From Nocardia puris (GTDB lineage: Bacteria > Actinomycetota > Actinomycetes > Mycobacteriales > Mycobacteriaceae), in NCBI RefSeq assembly GCF_003315035.1, contig NZ_QNRE01000015.1:147093-211092 (forward strand): DNA of 64,000 nt, written 5' to 3'. Shown here piece after piece: positions 8,554 to 17,706 of the stretch; position 1 is the stretch's first letter; each line of letters starts with the position of its first letter. The position numbers and the translations under genes were made by a program. A model generated the notes under the pieces. It saw only the letters and a list, made by a program, of their open reading frames with translations, had not been told where the DNA came from and ran no database searches.

Positions 8554-9443
8554 CTCGAGTCCTCTGTGTCTGTGTGGAAGGTGCGGAAATCGGGGCGGAA
8601 ATCGGGGCCGAAGCCGAGGTCTTCGACCGGGGTCGGGGTGCCGGGGAGGTGGAACCAGTCGGTGGGTGGCGGCTGGAACGGCAGTCCCGGCACGGGGACG
8701 TGCATGTCGGGTGTACAGCGGTGCAGGGGCCCGGCGGCGGCATCGAGGATCACCCGCATCTCGGGGTCGATGTGACGCAGGATGTAGGTCGACATCGAGG
8801 ACTTGTCCTCGGCGATGCGAGCCGCTTCGAACCCGCGGTGCAGTGCCGCGAAACGGATGGCCACGCCCCGGTGTTCCCACCAGCGACGGCACCAGGTGTA
8901 ATTCCCCTCGCGGGAGCTGCCGGTCAGGCGCACCGCGGTGATGGGCAGCAACCACCGCTCGGTGAACTCGGTGAAGTCGGTGAACCGCGGCGGCGGTGGC
9001 GTCTTCTGCTCGCTCGCCCCGTCCTCGCCGGTCGCTGGAGGTGGCGGTGGTGGTGGCGGTGTGACCGCGGTGCCGAAGAAGTTGTAGGGCACCGGTTCGA
9101 ACGCCAGCGAGGCCAGTGGCTGATGCCGGGCCCGCGTGCAGCGATGCAACGGCCCGTTCGCGGCATCGAGAATCACCCGGAAATGCGGATCGACGTGCCC
9201 CACCAGGTAGGCGTTCATCGCCGATCCGACCTTGGAGCGGCGTGTCGCCTCGAACCCGCGGTGCAGGTGGGCGATTCGCACCGCCACCGGGCGGTGCGCC
9301 CACCATTGCGTGCACCAGGTGTAGGTCTGCTCGCGGTGCGATTCGGCCAGGCGAACCCCGATCATCGGCAGCAGCCATTCCTGCGCGAACTGCACAAAAT
9401 CCCGGAACCGCGGCGCGGTCGGAGAGGGCGTAGCGCTCACCAT
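8550..9443 (-). CDS. Tandem DUF4913 protein (297 aa)
   Basis: Two consecutive copies of a DUF4913-like unit. Copy 1 has YTWCTQWWAHRPVAVRIAHL, then HLHRGFEA, HVDPHFRVILDA and GPLHRC. Copy 2 has YTWCRRWWEHRGVAIRFAAL, ALHRGFEAAR, HIDPEMRVILDA and GPLHRC. A proline run links them. DUF4913 proteins are known from actinobacterial plasmids and ICEs, usually with one copy; their function is unknown. ATG at 9443 overlaps the end of the VirD4-like gene. Confidence 0.8.
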   Translation of the reverse strand: MVSATPSPTAPRFRDFVQFAQEWLLPMIGVRLAESHREQTYTWCTQWWAHRPVAVRIAHLHRGFEATRRSKVGSAMNAYLVGHVDPHFRVILDAANGPLHRCTRARHQPLASLAFEPVPYNFFGTAVTPPPPPPPPATGEDGASEQKTPPPPRFTDFTEFTERWLLPITAVRLTGSSREGNYTWCRRWWEHRGVAIRFAALHRGFEAARIAEDKSSMSTYILRHIDPEMRVILDAAAGPLHRCTPDMHVPVPGLPFQPPPTDWFHLPGTPTPVEDLGFGPDFRPDFRTFHTDTEDSR

Positions 9444-11341
9444 GCCCAGACCTCTCTGCCGTCGCCGTCGCCGCCGTTGTCGGTGGGCTTGGTCAGCGTC
9501 ACCGTCGCCGCGGTGCCGCCGGATCCGCCGAAGCGGGCCAGCGATGCCGCGATGGCCTCGGCGTGCGGGCTCTCGGTCCACCATCGTTTGCGCACCAGCA
9601 GCGGCTTGTGACCCGGAAGACGAATCAGCGCACGGTCTTTCGGCAGGGCGGCCAGGTCGGACACGGTCAGGATCGGCTCCGCGCGCCAGGTGAGGGTCTT
9701 CTGCGTGCCACCGGGTCCGCGGCTGCGGGACCGGTCTGCCACGTCGTGATCGCCGACGAACCGCGACCACTGCTCCAGGTAGTCGAGCACGGCGATACCG
9801 CCGCCGTAAATCTCCACCGACTGGGCGCGCATGGTCCTCAATCCGTTGACGCCCCACAGGTCTTCGCCCTGCTCGAGGACCTGAAGGATCGTGATGATCG
9901 CGATCCCGCAACCACCCGCATACGTGTAGTAGGAAGGCAATTCGCCGATCTGCGCGCAATTGGCCGCTTCGTCGAGCACCGCCGTGAGCGGAATCCGCAG
10001 CCGCCCATCAGGGCGGGCCCGCGCGATCTCCAGCGCGGCCTCGAGGATCTGCCCCACGAGCGCCGCGGTCAGCGGTGTCGCGCTGTCGGCGCCCTTCATC
10101 GACAACGCGTAGAGCGTGTCACCGCGAGACTGCACGAAATCGGCCGGTGTGAACTCCGGGAGATCGTGCACGATCTCGTCGTCGAACTCGTTGTCGACCA
10201 CGATTCCCGCGCGACCGGTGCCGAGGTTCTCGGCTTCGTGGGCCCGCAGCAGCCGCCGCCGCGGCGGGGTGACCAATCTGGCGTACCCGGAGTCGGTGAG
10301 CGCGTTCAGGAACCGGCGTGCCATGTCGTACAAGCCATCGCGCTGACGCGCGTACAGCGCTTGCGATTCCAGGATCCGCTCGCCGGCACGGTCGTGCCCG
10401 GCATGACGCAGAATCAGCGCTGGTGTCTGATCCTGGTCTCGCCCAAGCCATTCCGCGACATGCAGCAGATCTCCCCGCCCCACCGCGGCCGCCAACATAT
10501 ATAGTGCCAACAGTTCCTGCGCGCCTCCGTCGAAATAGGAGTCCACTCGGGCGTTCGCGGCCTCTGCGGCGCTCCCTGTGGAGGCGGAGACGAAGAACGA
10601 GGCGAGTTTGCGTGCGGAGGGCAAATCTTTGACCTGACCGAGAAGATTCACCCAGAACGTCACTTGCGGTGTGCCCGTGACACCTTGCAGATCGCACAGC
10701 CACACCCGGCCGCGGCGCTCCCGCTCGCCGAGGGTGTGGCGGTAGAGGTCCGGTTTGTTGCTGGTGGCCAAGCACGCACCCCACGCCTCCAGCGTGAACG
10801 GCACCGCCCACGCCATGGTTTTCCCGGTTCGGGTGCCCGCGCAGATCGTGGCGCCCAATTCCGCGGGCAGGTACAGCCCCACTCCGCCGGAGACGGTTTC
10901 CCCCAGGTAAGGTCCCGGATTCGCGCGCACGTCGGGGGGCGCGGCAGCCAGGAGCCGTTCGGCGGCGGCCAGGTTGTCGGCCTCGCGGGCGAGGCTGATC
11001 GTGGCCGGGCGCGCCATCGTGCGTGCGGCAGCGTCGATTTCGCTGCGACGGCCTGCCGAGAGCCACCAGCGTCGCCCGGCTCCGAGTGCGCCGATGCTCA
11101 TCACCAGCGCGAGAACGCTGGATTGCCACGGCCATGCCCGCTCTCCGGCGGCGACCTCGACCAGTCCGGTGAGGGGGCTCGCCACGGTGGGCCGTCCGGC
11201 CAGCCAGCCGCCGAGAATCAGCGCCACCCAGCCCACGGCCAGTACGATCACCAGTGCGCCGGTCAGCAGCAGCACCGTTGTCTCTTCGGTGTGTCCGCCG
11301 CGGTCGCGGCGGCGGGTTTCGCGTCCGAACATCGCTGTCAT
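9437..11341 (-). CDS. VirD4/TraD-like type IV coupling ATPase
   Basis: A 634-residue conjugative coupling protein that would bring DNA, and possibly protein, substrates to the secretion channel. Two N-terminal membrane segments (about residues 22-47 and 74-94) precede Walker A GTRTGKT (about 169-175). Walker B is AVLDEAANCAQIGELPSYY, followed by IITILQ..EQGEDLWG, typical of the VirD4/TraG family. Its stop overlaps the DUF4913 gene start. It lies inside the paralogue array, away from the other secretion genes. Confidence 0.9.
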   Translation of the reverse strand: MTAMFGRETRRRDRGGHTEETTVLLLTGALVIVLAVGWVALILGGWLAGRPTVASPLTGLVEVAAGERAWPWQSSVLALVMSIGALGAGRRWWLSAGRRSEIDAAARTMARPATISLAREADNLAAAERLLAAAPPDVRANPGPYLGETVSGGVGLYLPAELGATICAGTRTGKTMAWAVPFTLEAWGACLATSNKPDLYRHTLGERERRGRVWLCDLQGVTGTPQVTFWVNLLGQVKDLPSARKLASFFVSASTGSAAEAANARVDSYFDGGAQELLALYMLAAAVGRGDLLHVAEWLGRDQDQTPALILRHAGHDRAGERILESQALYARQRDGLYDMARRFLNALTDSGYARLVTPPRRRLLRAHEAENLGTGRAGIVVDNEFDDEIVHDLPEFTPADFVQSRGDTLYALSMKGADSATPLTAALVGQILEAALEIARARPDGRLRIPLTAVLDEAANCAQIGELPSYYTYAGGCGIAIITILQVLEQGEDLWGVNGLRTMRAQSVEIYGGGIAVLDYLEQWSRFVGDHDVADRSRSRGPGGTQKTLTWRAEPILTVSDLAALPKDRALIRLPGHKPLLVRKRWWTESPHAEAIAASLARFGGSGGTAATVTLTKPTDNGGDGDGREVWAW

Positions 11342-11377
11342 CCAGTTCTTGTGTCGAAAGGCAGTGAGGACAGGTGG

Positions 11378-12460
11378 TTACAGCTCGGCCCCGAAGCCGG
11401 ACCCGGGAATCTCGACCTCGGGGGGCTCGGGGTCGACAGCGGTGTCGAGCGTGGATGTGCTCGCCGGCAGGGCGGCCTCGATCGCGGCGGCCGTCGACGG
11501 CGGGGGTGGTGGTGGATCCGTGCGCGCCGCGACCGTGCTCGCCCCGGGGTGTGGTGGCGAGGCGGTAGGGGTGAGTTGCTCGGACAGCGCCGACCACGGC
11601 ACCTCTGCCAGCCCGGCGCGGCGCGCCAGATCCACCTCAGCTGGCGTGGCCCCGGCTGCGTAAGCGTGGTGAGCTGCCGCACGCAGGTCGGTGTTCAGCA
11701 GCTCGAGCGTCTCGACGTGCGCGCGGACCGTGGCGGGCTCCACACCCAGGTGGTCGGGACGGCGCGGGTCGGGGACGAGTTGCCGGGACTGTCGTGTGTG
11801 CGCGGCAGCCAGGTCGCGCAGTTCCCGCAAGGCCGACAGCCGCCTGGCCTGCGATGCGCTGGCGAGTTCGGCCTGGACCGGCGCACTGCGCTCGGGGTCG
11901 GCCATCGCCCCAGGCTCGGACGCAGCCGCCGGGTGTTCGGTGGTGAGGATGTCGTCGATCCGGTCCACGATCTGGTCGATGCGACCCGGCGGCGCTAGGG
12001 CGGCGGGGTCGGGCCCGAACAGCCGGTCCAGCACAGAGCCGCGAACGTCCGGACCGCTGTCGGCTTCGGTCGCGACGGTCGGTGGCGGGCGCCAGCGGGC
12101 TGCGTCCAAGCTGGCGTCGTCGGTGGGTGTGGGCCGCAGTCCGGTCAGTTCGCCGGTGACGTGGAGGCTGTGCCGGATCGATTCGGCGGCGTCAGGGTCG
12201 CCGTTGAGCGCGTCGAGGACCGTCTCCGCCAGATGCGCGTGTCCACGCCACAGGTTGAGCGCGGCGATCAGTTCGCGCCACTGCGGGTTTCGGTCGTAGG
12301 TGTCCGCCAGTTGCCGCGCTTGGGCGGCGAATGTGTCGGCGTGTTGCGGGCTTTCGGCGTACCGGGCCAGTTCGTGCAGGGAGAGGTACTGCCGCAATGC
12401 CGCGGTGACCTCGTCGCGTGAGGCTGCTCGCATCGTTGTGGACGCCGATGGTGTGCTCAC
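11378..12460 (-). CDS. Hypothetical ICE protein, array-associated (360 aa)
   Basis: Mostly helical and hydrophilic, not clearly homologous to the array core. It contains AAGATPAEVDLARRAGLAEVPW, which resembles the family signature but lies late in the chain. The C-terminus has STAAAIEAALPAS after a proline run and ends in an acidic tail with GSGFGAEL, like the array proteins. GTG at 12460 is chosen because GGAGG lies 8 bases upstream and the same start context recurs at 6366. Confidence 0.65.
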   Translation of the reverse strand: MSTPSASTTMRAASRDEVTAALRQYLSLHELARYAESPQHADTFAAQARQLADTYDRNPQWRELIAALNLWRGHAHLAETVLDALNGDPDAAESIRHSLHVTGELTGLRPTPTDDASLDAARWRPPPTVATEADSGPDVRGSVLDRLFGPDPAALAPPGRIDQIVDRIDDILTTEHPAAASEPGAMADPERSAPVQAELASASQARRLSALRELRDLAAAHTRQSRQLVPDPRRPDHLGVEPATVRAHVETLELLNTDLRAAAHHAYAAGATPAEVDLARRAGLAEVPWSALSEQLTPTASPPHPGASTVAARTDPPPPPPSTAAAIEAALPASTSTLDTAVDPEPPEVEIPGSGFGAEL

Positions 12461-12571
12461 GGGATAGACCTCCGTCGTTTCTAACGAAGTCCGGCCCGCG
12501 TGGATGCGGGGCGGATGGAGGTCCCTGATGCCGGAACGGTGGTCGGCCCGGCCCCTTACCCGAAGCCGATG
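12461..12571 (-). promoter_or_regulatory. Duplicated leader element, copy B (anti-SD/SD switch candidate)
   Basis: Same order as copy A: CATCGG, CGGGTAAGG, GGCA, AGGGACCTCC (12525-12517), a small hairpin CCCGC/GCGGG, then GACGGAGGTC (SD at 12473-12467) before GTG 12460. The anti-SD is complementary to the SD. The hairpin sequence differs from copy A while the paired blocks are kept, which is what a conserved RNA structure would look like. Confidence 0.55.
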
Positions 12572-12673
12572 ACGAGGACGATCACCGCGATACGTACAGT
12601 TGAACGTGGGGAATCTGTTGCGCCACTGGCCTTCCTGCGCACGATGACGTGCGGGTGTGGCCGAGGGTTCGTG

Positions 12674-13642
12674 TCAGGGGCTCATCCCGTGCTCCTGACG
12701 TGATGGGGGCTCGACTCCTGGTGGTGGCGTGGGTTCTTCGCCCACAGTGGCCAGTGCGGTATCGGGGCTCAGCGCGGCCGCGATCGCGGTCCCGGCATCC
12801 GTGCCGGGCGAGTCGGGGTCGGCGGTCTGTCCGGTGGCGGCGGCGACGAATTCGTTTTGGAAGGTCATCCGCGCGGCCCGCATCCACTCCGCCAGACTCG
12901 GCGGCGCCGCATCGGTGGTGCGCGCGGCACCATCGCCGGGGTCGATGTAGGGCGGCACGGATTGCTCCCCGGTGGGCATCGTGAAACTGACATACGCACT
13001 GGCCAGGCCGGTTTCGGTCGCGTTCAGCGCCCAGATGGCGTGCTGGCGGCGCACGCCTTCGGCCATGTCACCCCATAGCCGGCGTCCCTCGTCACCGGTG
13101 ATCTGTACTGCGGCCGCGTGGGCGCACACCCGCTGATGTCGCAGCTGTAGCCGATCGATAAACGTTTGAGTCTTCTCGGGCCCGATGTTCAGTAGCCAGC
13201 GTCCGGTCGCCTGCCGGTCCTCGATGGCGGCCGCGATCGCGGTCATCCGGTCGAGGTGGTACAGCTCGACCTGCAGCAGGTCCGCGATCAGTTGCTCACC
13301 CTCGGTGGCGCGTATCAGCCGGTCGGGCACCAGCACCGGGGCAGGCAGTGGCGATCCTGCCAGCAACACCGTCCGGACGATGTCGCGGACCCACGCCGGG
13401 TCGACTCCGCCTTCGATGGCCAGTTGCTCGGCCAGCTCGCGCTGGGTTTGGATCGCGTCGAGCGCGGCCGCGGCCACCTCCTCCGCAGGGACATCGTCGC
13501 TTGCTTCCGCGGCGTATTTGGCTGCGCCCCGTACTCTTTCCTTCCGCTCCAACTGCGCCCAGTGCTCCACCGTTCGCAGTAGCTGGGCCTGCCAGCCGAC
13601 GACGATCGTAGGTGGGCGCTCGCCTCCTTCTCGGCCGTTCAC
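12674..13642 (-). CDS. ICE array paralogue 8 (unknown function, 322 aa)
   Basis: Family signature EGGVDPAWVRDIV, then DRMTAIAAAI, RRLWGDMAEGV and the C-terminal helix MRAARMTF. DAGTAIAAALSPD is almost identical to the motif in paralogue 4. The N-terminal region is longer, with an Ala/Glu-rich helix. GTG at 13642 overlaps the previous TGA as GTGA; the open frame upstream of it runs antiparallel-free over the previous gene and is ignored. Confidence 0.7.
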   Translation of the reverse strand: MNGREGGERPPTIVVGWQAQLLRTVEHWAQLERKERVRGAAKYAAEASDDVPAEEVAAAALDAIQTQRELAEQLAIEGGVDPAWVRDIVRTVLLAGSPLPAPVLVPDRLIRATEGEQLIADLLQVELYHLDRMTAIAAAIEDRQATGRWLLNIGPEKTQTFIDRLQLRHQRVCAHAAAVQITGDEGRRLWGDMAEGVRRQHAIWALNATETGLASAYVSFTMPTGEQSVPPYIDPGDGAARTTDAAPPSLAEWMRAARMTFQNEFVAAATGQTADPDSPGTDAGTAIAAALSPDTALATVGEEPTPPPGVEPPSRQEHGMSP

Positions 13643-14577
13643 GGTTCGGAACTCCACCGCCCCGGCGTCGGCCGCTCGAACTCCGCGGTGTCCCTCCCGG
13701 GCCCCGAGCTGTGGTGGTCCGGAGTGCTCGCGTCGAGGTCGGCCGCCGGCACCGGGCCACTCGCCGTCGTGAGGGGGGAGGTCAGAGCTTCGGTGTGACC
13801 TGGCTCGCCACCCGCGCGCCGCCACGCGTCGGACGCTTGCTCGATCATCGCCAACACCGCTTCGGATTCGCGGGACGGCCCGGTCAGCTCGTCCGGGGGC
13901 GCGGCGAGGCCGAGAAGTTCCGGATGGCTGTAGGTGGTCCATGCCGCCTGGCGCTCGGCGCGACCCGACATCGACAGCACCTCCACCGTCGCGGCCCAGC
14001 CGGTGCCATCACGACTCCACAGCGAATCTCGTTCGGCCCCAGTCAATCCCCACTCATCCATCGTTCGGTACACCGACATCCATACCCGCCGCGCATTGGT
14101 GACCAGCGCTTCGCCGATGCGGGAGCCACCTGCGGGGAAGGGGTCGACGCGATGCTCGGCGGCCAGGGCGGCCATCTGGGTCATGACCCAGATATCCCGG
14201 GCGATCTCGTCGACCACCGCGGCGCGTCGCAGCGAGTCCGGCGCTCGCGGTGCCTCCCACACGCGTCGCTTGAGACCGTCGTCTTCGGCTCGGTTCAGGT
14301 CGGTGGCAGGGATGCCCACCGCGCATCCGTGGCGCCGGAGGCGTTCCAGCGTCAGCGTCGCCACGTTGAGCTCGGCCATCCAGTCACCGAACGCGCCGCG
14401 GGTGGCGTCCTCGCGGGTCGGCTCCGGATACCGGTCGACCAGCACGATGCCGACATGGCGTGCGGTGTCGTAGTAGGTGCGCAGCAACCGCACCTTCCAA
14501 CCCGGCCACTCTGTATGACCCGCGTTCATCGCCGCCGCTGTGACGGTCGGTTCCGAGTGATTCATGTTGCTGTGCAT
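13639..14577 (-). CDS. ICE array paralogue 9 (unknown function, 312 aa)
   Basis: A divergent member: AVGIPATDLNRAEDDG..RRVW in the signature position, an all-helical core with SLWSRDGTGWAATVEV (the WG..W region), and AVLAMIEQASDAW as the C-terminal helix. A Pro/Ser/acidic tail follows. ATG at 14577 has AGAGG 9 bases upstream; ATGs at 14565 and 14529 are alternatives. The stop overlaps the next gene by GTGA. Confidence 0.65.
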   Translation of the reverse strand: MHSNMNHSEPTVTAAAMNAGHTEWPGWKVRLLRTYYDTARHVGIVLVDRYPEPTREDATRGAFGDWMAELNVATLTLERLRRHGCAVGIPATDLNRAEDDGLKRRVWEAPRAPDSLRRAAVVDEIARDIWVMTQMAALAAEHRVDPFPAGGSRIGEALVTNARRVWMSVYRTMDEWGLTGAERDSLWSRDGTGWAATVEVLSMSGRAERQAAWTTYSHPELLGLAAPPDELTGPSRESEAVLAMIEQASDAWRRAGGEPGHTEALTSPLTTASGPVPAADLDASTPDHHSSGPGRDTAEFERPTPGRWSSEP

Positions 14578-14596
14578 ACGATTTCGCCTCTCGGGT

Positions 14597-15562
14597 TCAC
14601 AGTTCGGGCCCCCCGTGCGGTGTGTCGGGGCCAGGTGTTGTCACGGTCGGGTCGATGTCGGGGCCGGTGAGCCACTCTCGCCACTGTCGATCGGGTCCGG
14701 GCGCCGCGAACGCCTGCAGCGCCAGATCGGTCCGCCACGGATCCCCACTCGGATGCTGGCTCGCGGCGAGCAGGGCGGACTCCGCGTCGGCGAGCAGCAG
14801 CCGCGGCGCGTCGGCCCAGCTCCCGGCGCGTCCCGCTTGTTCGGCGCGTAGACCGAACAGCGCCAACGCCCGGTCGGCCGCCTGTTCCACCGAGGCGCGG
14901 GCGGCGCTGGTGTATTCGATCCCCAGATCCAGCTCCGACCGCCCGGTCCGCAGGGCTTCGACGTGGCGGGCCCAGCGGGCGGCACTTCCGTCCCACAGCT
15001 GGGTGTGCTCGATCTCGGTCAGCTCCGCGACCGCGCCGATGCCCTCGGCCAGGCGCCACCGAGCCTGCATGTTGCGCCACATTCGCTCCTCCGCGCCCAT
15101 CAGCCATTCGTCCGCTCTGGTCAGATCGGGTTCGGCGGCGTGACGCCCGTCCACCATCAGGGTCAGCAGCGCCGCGCGCTGCATCCCGTAGACCTGTATG
15201 GCGATCGCCTCACGCTGTTGTTCGGCCAGCGGGGCGAGTCTGGACGGATTCATGGCGCGGGCGAGTCGACCGTCTTCCCAGGCGATTCCGGCATGCCCGA
15301 GATCGCGCGCCAGGTCGATCAGCGGCAGGGGCACACCGGCGACGTAGGCGTGTTCTTCCAGCTCGCGCCGCTCCGCTCGCAGGTCGGCGAGCCCGGCATG
15401 CCAGCGCACCAGCGCGATGTCGGCGTCGGTGTGCGCGGTCAGCGGCACCTCACCCGGTCCTCGGTCGGCCCGCCGTCGGAATTCGGCGGCACGAGTCTGG
15501 ATCTGTTCCAGCAGCCGCGCCTGCCAGCGCGTGAGCCGTCCAGCGTCCTCACGCGGGGTCAT
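14597..15562 (-). CDS. ICE array paralogue 10 (unknown function, 321 aa)
   Basis: The signature is YVAGVPLPLIDLARDLGHAG followed by AW. QLWDGSAARWARHVEAL matches the WG..WV region. LLLADAESALLAA and RTDLALQAFAAPG lie in the C-terminal module, and the tail ends GGPEL. N-terminal helix LTRWQARLLEQI is the usual family start. Its 5' end overlaps the preceding gene's 3' end by 14 bases. Confidence 0.7.
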   Translation of the reverse strand: MTPREDAGRLTRWQARLLEQIQTRAAEFRRRADRGPGEVPLTAHTDADIALVRWHAGLADLRAERRELEEHAYVAGVPLPLIDLARDLGHAGIAWEDGRLARAMNPSRLAPLAEQQREAIAIQVYGMQRAALLTLMVDGRHAAEPDLTRADEWLMGAEERMWRNMQARWRLAEGIGAVAELTEIEHTQLWDGSAARWARHVEALRTGRSELDLGIEYTSAARASVEQAADRALALFGLRAEQAGRAGSWADAPRLLLADAESALLAASQHPSGDPWRTDLALQAFAAPGPDRQWREWLTGPDIDPTVTTPGPDTPHGGPEL

Positions 15563-16412
15563 AACCGACCACCTCCATCGATACCTCCGGCGGCGCGATG
15601 ACCTCCGGTGGCCCGTTCTCGGCCGCCGGGATATCGGCGAACCCGGTGCGGGTGGCCAGCACGGCTTGGCCGACCGAAAGGGCGGTGTCGGGATGCTCTG
15701 CCGTGCTGAGGGTTTCGAGCTGGGTGCGAGTGGCGGCGATGATCTGATCCGGGGTCCGGCGCATCACGCGGGTGAGGTCGGAGTGGGTGACGCCGCTCTC
15801 GCTCATGACCTGCAGGACCAGGGCGTCGTACTGGTGGTCGCCCTTGGCCACGGGAAGGTACCGGGCACCGAGTTGACTGCCCCGCAGTTCGGCCAGTTCG
15901 TTGGTGCGCATGCTGATGTGCCGGTCCGAGCCAGACCAGATCTGCGTGATCTCCTTGTCGGTCAGGCGCAGGCAGTGTCCGGCCGCACCCAGTACCTGCC
16001 ATCGGACACTCAAGCCGGTGGCCATGTTGCCGCGCAAAGCCGCGCCGTCCGCGCCGGTCATCAGTCCGGTCGACTCGACCACGGCGTGCAGCACCACCAG
16101 GTCGTGCAGGGTGCCCAGCCGGGCGCCGAATCGGCGCAGGTGTGCGTCGCGGTCGGCGTAGTCGTCGCTGTGGTAAACGGGATGGTCTCCCCAATCGCGG
16201 CCCCGTTCGCCCGCCAAGCGTTCGAAATGCACCGCCGCCGCCGGCACGCCCGCGATCAGCGCGGTATCCGAGAGACGATCGATCACGTAACCGAGGCGTA
16301 CGTCGGCGCGCGCGTCCATCGCTCCCTCCGCGCGCATCTGCGCCGCCGCGTGGGCAGCGTGATGGATGGCATGCAATAGCTGTTTTTGCAGCGCGGAAGG
16401 GTAGTAGACCAC
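15549..16412 (-). CDS. ICE array paralogue 11 (unknown function, 287 aa)
   Basis: Starts with an ALQKQLLHAI helix, then ALIAGVPAAAVHFERLAGER and DW (signature), and QIWSGSDRHI in the WG..W position. ESGVTHSDLTRV and IIAATRTQL match the C-terminal helix of neighbours; DTALSVGQAVLAT and a Pro/Glu tail follow. GTG at 16412 has GGAGGTGA about 7 bases upstream, among the best ribosome binding sites in the block. Confidence 0.7.
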   Translation of the reverse strand: MVYYPSALQKQLLHAIHHAAHAAAQMRAEGAMDARADVRLGYVIDRLSDTALIAGVPAAAVHFERLAGERGRDWGDHPVYHSDDYADRDAHLRRFGARLGTLHDLVVLHAVVESTGLMTGADGAALRGNMATGLSVRWQVLGAAGHCLRLTDKEITQIWSGSDRHISMRTNELAELRGSQLGARYLPVAKGDHQYDALVLQVMSESGVTHSDLTRVMRRTPDQIIAATRTQLETLSTAEHPDTALSVGQAVLATRTGFADIPAAENGPPEVIAPPEVSMEVVGYDPA

Positions 16413-16429
16413 GGCTGCTCACCTCCACC

Positions 16430-17452
16430 TCATGGTTCGAGCTCTGGTCCGATGGGAATGTCGTGCACGGCAAGGGGTTCCACGTCGATCACCAGCCCGG
16501 CCGGCTCCGATACCGCCTCGGTCGGCTCGGGCTCCGGGGTAGTGAGCGCGGTCAGTCCGGCGTCGACGATCGATCCCGCAGCTCCCGCGCCCGGCCCGAT
16601 GTCGGGCTCGTGGTGCGCGGCGGACGTGGCCGTCTCCGCCTGAGTGGCCTGACCGATGAACGACGCCCAGTGGCTCAGATGGCGCAGGACGGTCAGGGCT
16701 TCGGCCAGGCCCCCGACGAACTCGCCCACCGCGGCACCCCGCGTCGCCGCGGCTGCCGACCGTGGGTTGGTCTGGGCGAATCCGGTGTCGCGGTAGGATT
16801 TTCCGGTGTCCTCGGCGAACCGGGCGCGGAACGCTTCGGCGTCGCGCGTCTGTTCCTCGGACAGGTCCGCACTCGCGTCGGCCGCGGCGAACGCCGCCGC
16901 GGACCGCTGCGCCGCGGCCGCTCCGGCCGCCGGATCCTCGCCCGCCTTCGCGCTGAAACCCGCCGCCCGTCTCATCGCCGCTAGACGCAGTTCCTTGATC
17001 TCACGCTCGAGTTCGAACAGCTCCCTGTCCTGGCGGAACCGCTGGCGATCGCGCTTCAGGCGCTGCCGATGGCTGGCGCTGTCGCGGCGATCCTTGCTGC
17101 GGGATTCGGAGTCTTGGCGCGCGCCCCGGTGTTTGATCTCGGCTTGCCGCAGCGACTCGGTGTCCGCTTGTGCTTCGGTGCGGGTACGAATCTCGACCCC
17201 GCGCAACTGGTTCAGATACCGCTCCTCGTCACGCTTCTGCTGTGCGTGGCGGACCCGCTGGAGGTGCTCGAGCTGTGACCGCAGGTCCTTGGCTTCGGCG
17301 ATCGCCGTCGCTTGGTCGTGTGCGGCGCGGGATCGGCCGTCGGCGCCGTACGATCGCAGTGCCCCCGCGACCATCTGGGCGCTGTGCAGGGCCTGCGTGA
17401 AGCTCTGCCCGGCAGCCCGTCCGCTTTCGGCTACGGGGTCGTCGCTGGTCAT
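16430..17452 (-). CDS. Hypothetical coiled-coil protein (340 aa)
   Basis: A highly charged segment of about 120 residues, rich in Arg, Glu, Gln and Asp with heptad-like spacing (DLRSQLEHLQRVRHAQQKRD, LFELEREIKELRLAAMRR), predicts a long coiled coil after an N-terminal helix. The middle is Ala-rich. The C-terminus carries GAAGSIVDAGLTAL and an acidic tail ending GPELEP, like the array proteins though the core is unrelated. ATG at 17452 overlaps the previous TGA as ATGA. Function unknown. Confidence 0.7.
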   Translation of the reverse strand: MTSDDPVAESGRAAGQSFTQALHSAQMVAGALRSYGADGRSRAAHDQATAIAEAKDLRSQLEHLQRVRHAQQKRDEERYLNQLRGVEIRTRTEAQADTESLRQAEIKHRGARQDSESRSKDRRDSASHRQRLKRDRQRFRQDRELFELEREIKELRLAAMRRAAGFSAKAGEDPAAGAAAAQRSAAAFAAADASADLSEEQTRDAEAFRARFAEDTGKSYRDTGFAQTNPRSAAAATRGAAVGEFVGGLAEALTVLRHLSHWASFIGQATQAETATSAAHHEPDIGPGAGAAGSIVDAGLTALTTPEPEPTEAVSEPAGLVIDVEPLAVHDIPIGPELEP

Positions 17453-17706
17453 GACATCACCTGTGGCCTGGACAGCGGGAACGTGGCGAGCAGTGCGTTC
17501 TGCCCTGAACACGCCTCCATTGAGGCACGATTTCCGATGAATGTAGCTGCGCAGCAATGAGTTTCGACGTCATGGAGTCCCATGTCGTCGGTGGCCGCCT
17601 GCACGCAGGCCGGTGTGACCGCCACGGACGCCACTGCGCGGGCGGTCCGCCGCGGTGTGCCTCGTGCACCCGGGGCGGGGGTCTGTTCGGTGGCGGGTGT
17701 GTTCAT
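17449..17706 (-). CDS. Small coupled protein, 85 aa
   Basis: ATG at 17706 overlaps the preceding TGA as ATGA, and its own TGA overlaps the next ATG (17452) as ATGA. A at third position is rare in this DNA, so two such overlaps are unlikely by chance. The product is Ala/Thr-rich with four cysteines, including HCCAATF, and no recognised domain. Confidence 0.5.
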   Translation of the reverse strand: MNTPATEQTPAPGARGTPRRTARAVASVAVTPACVQAATDDMGLHDVETHCCAATFIGNRASMEACSGQNALLATFPLSRPQVMS

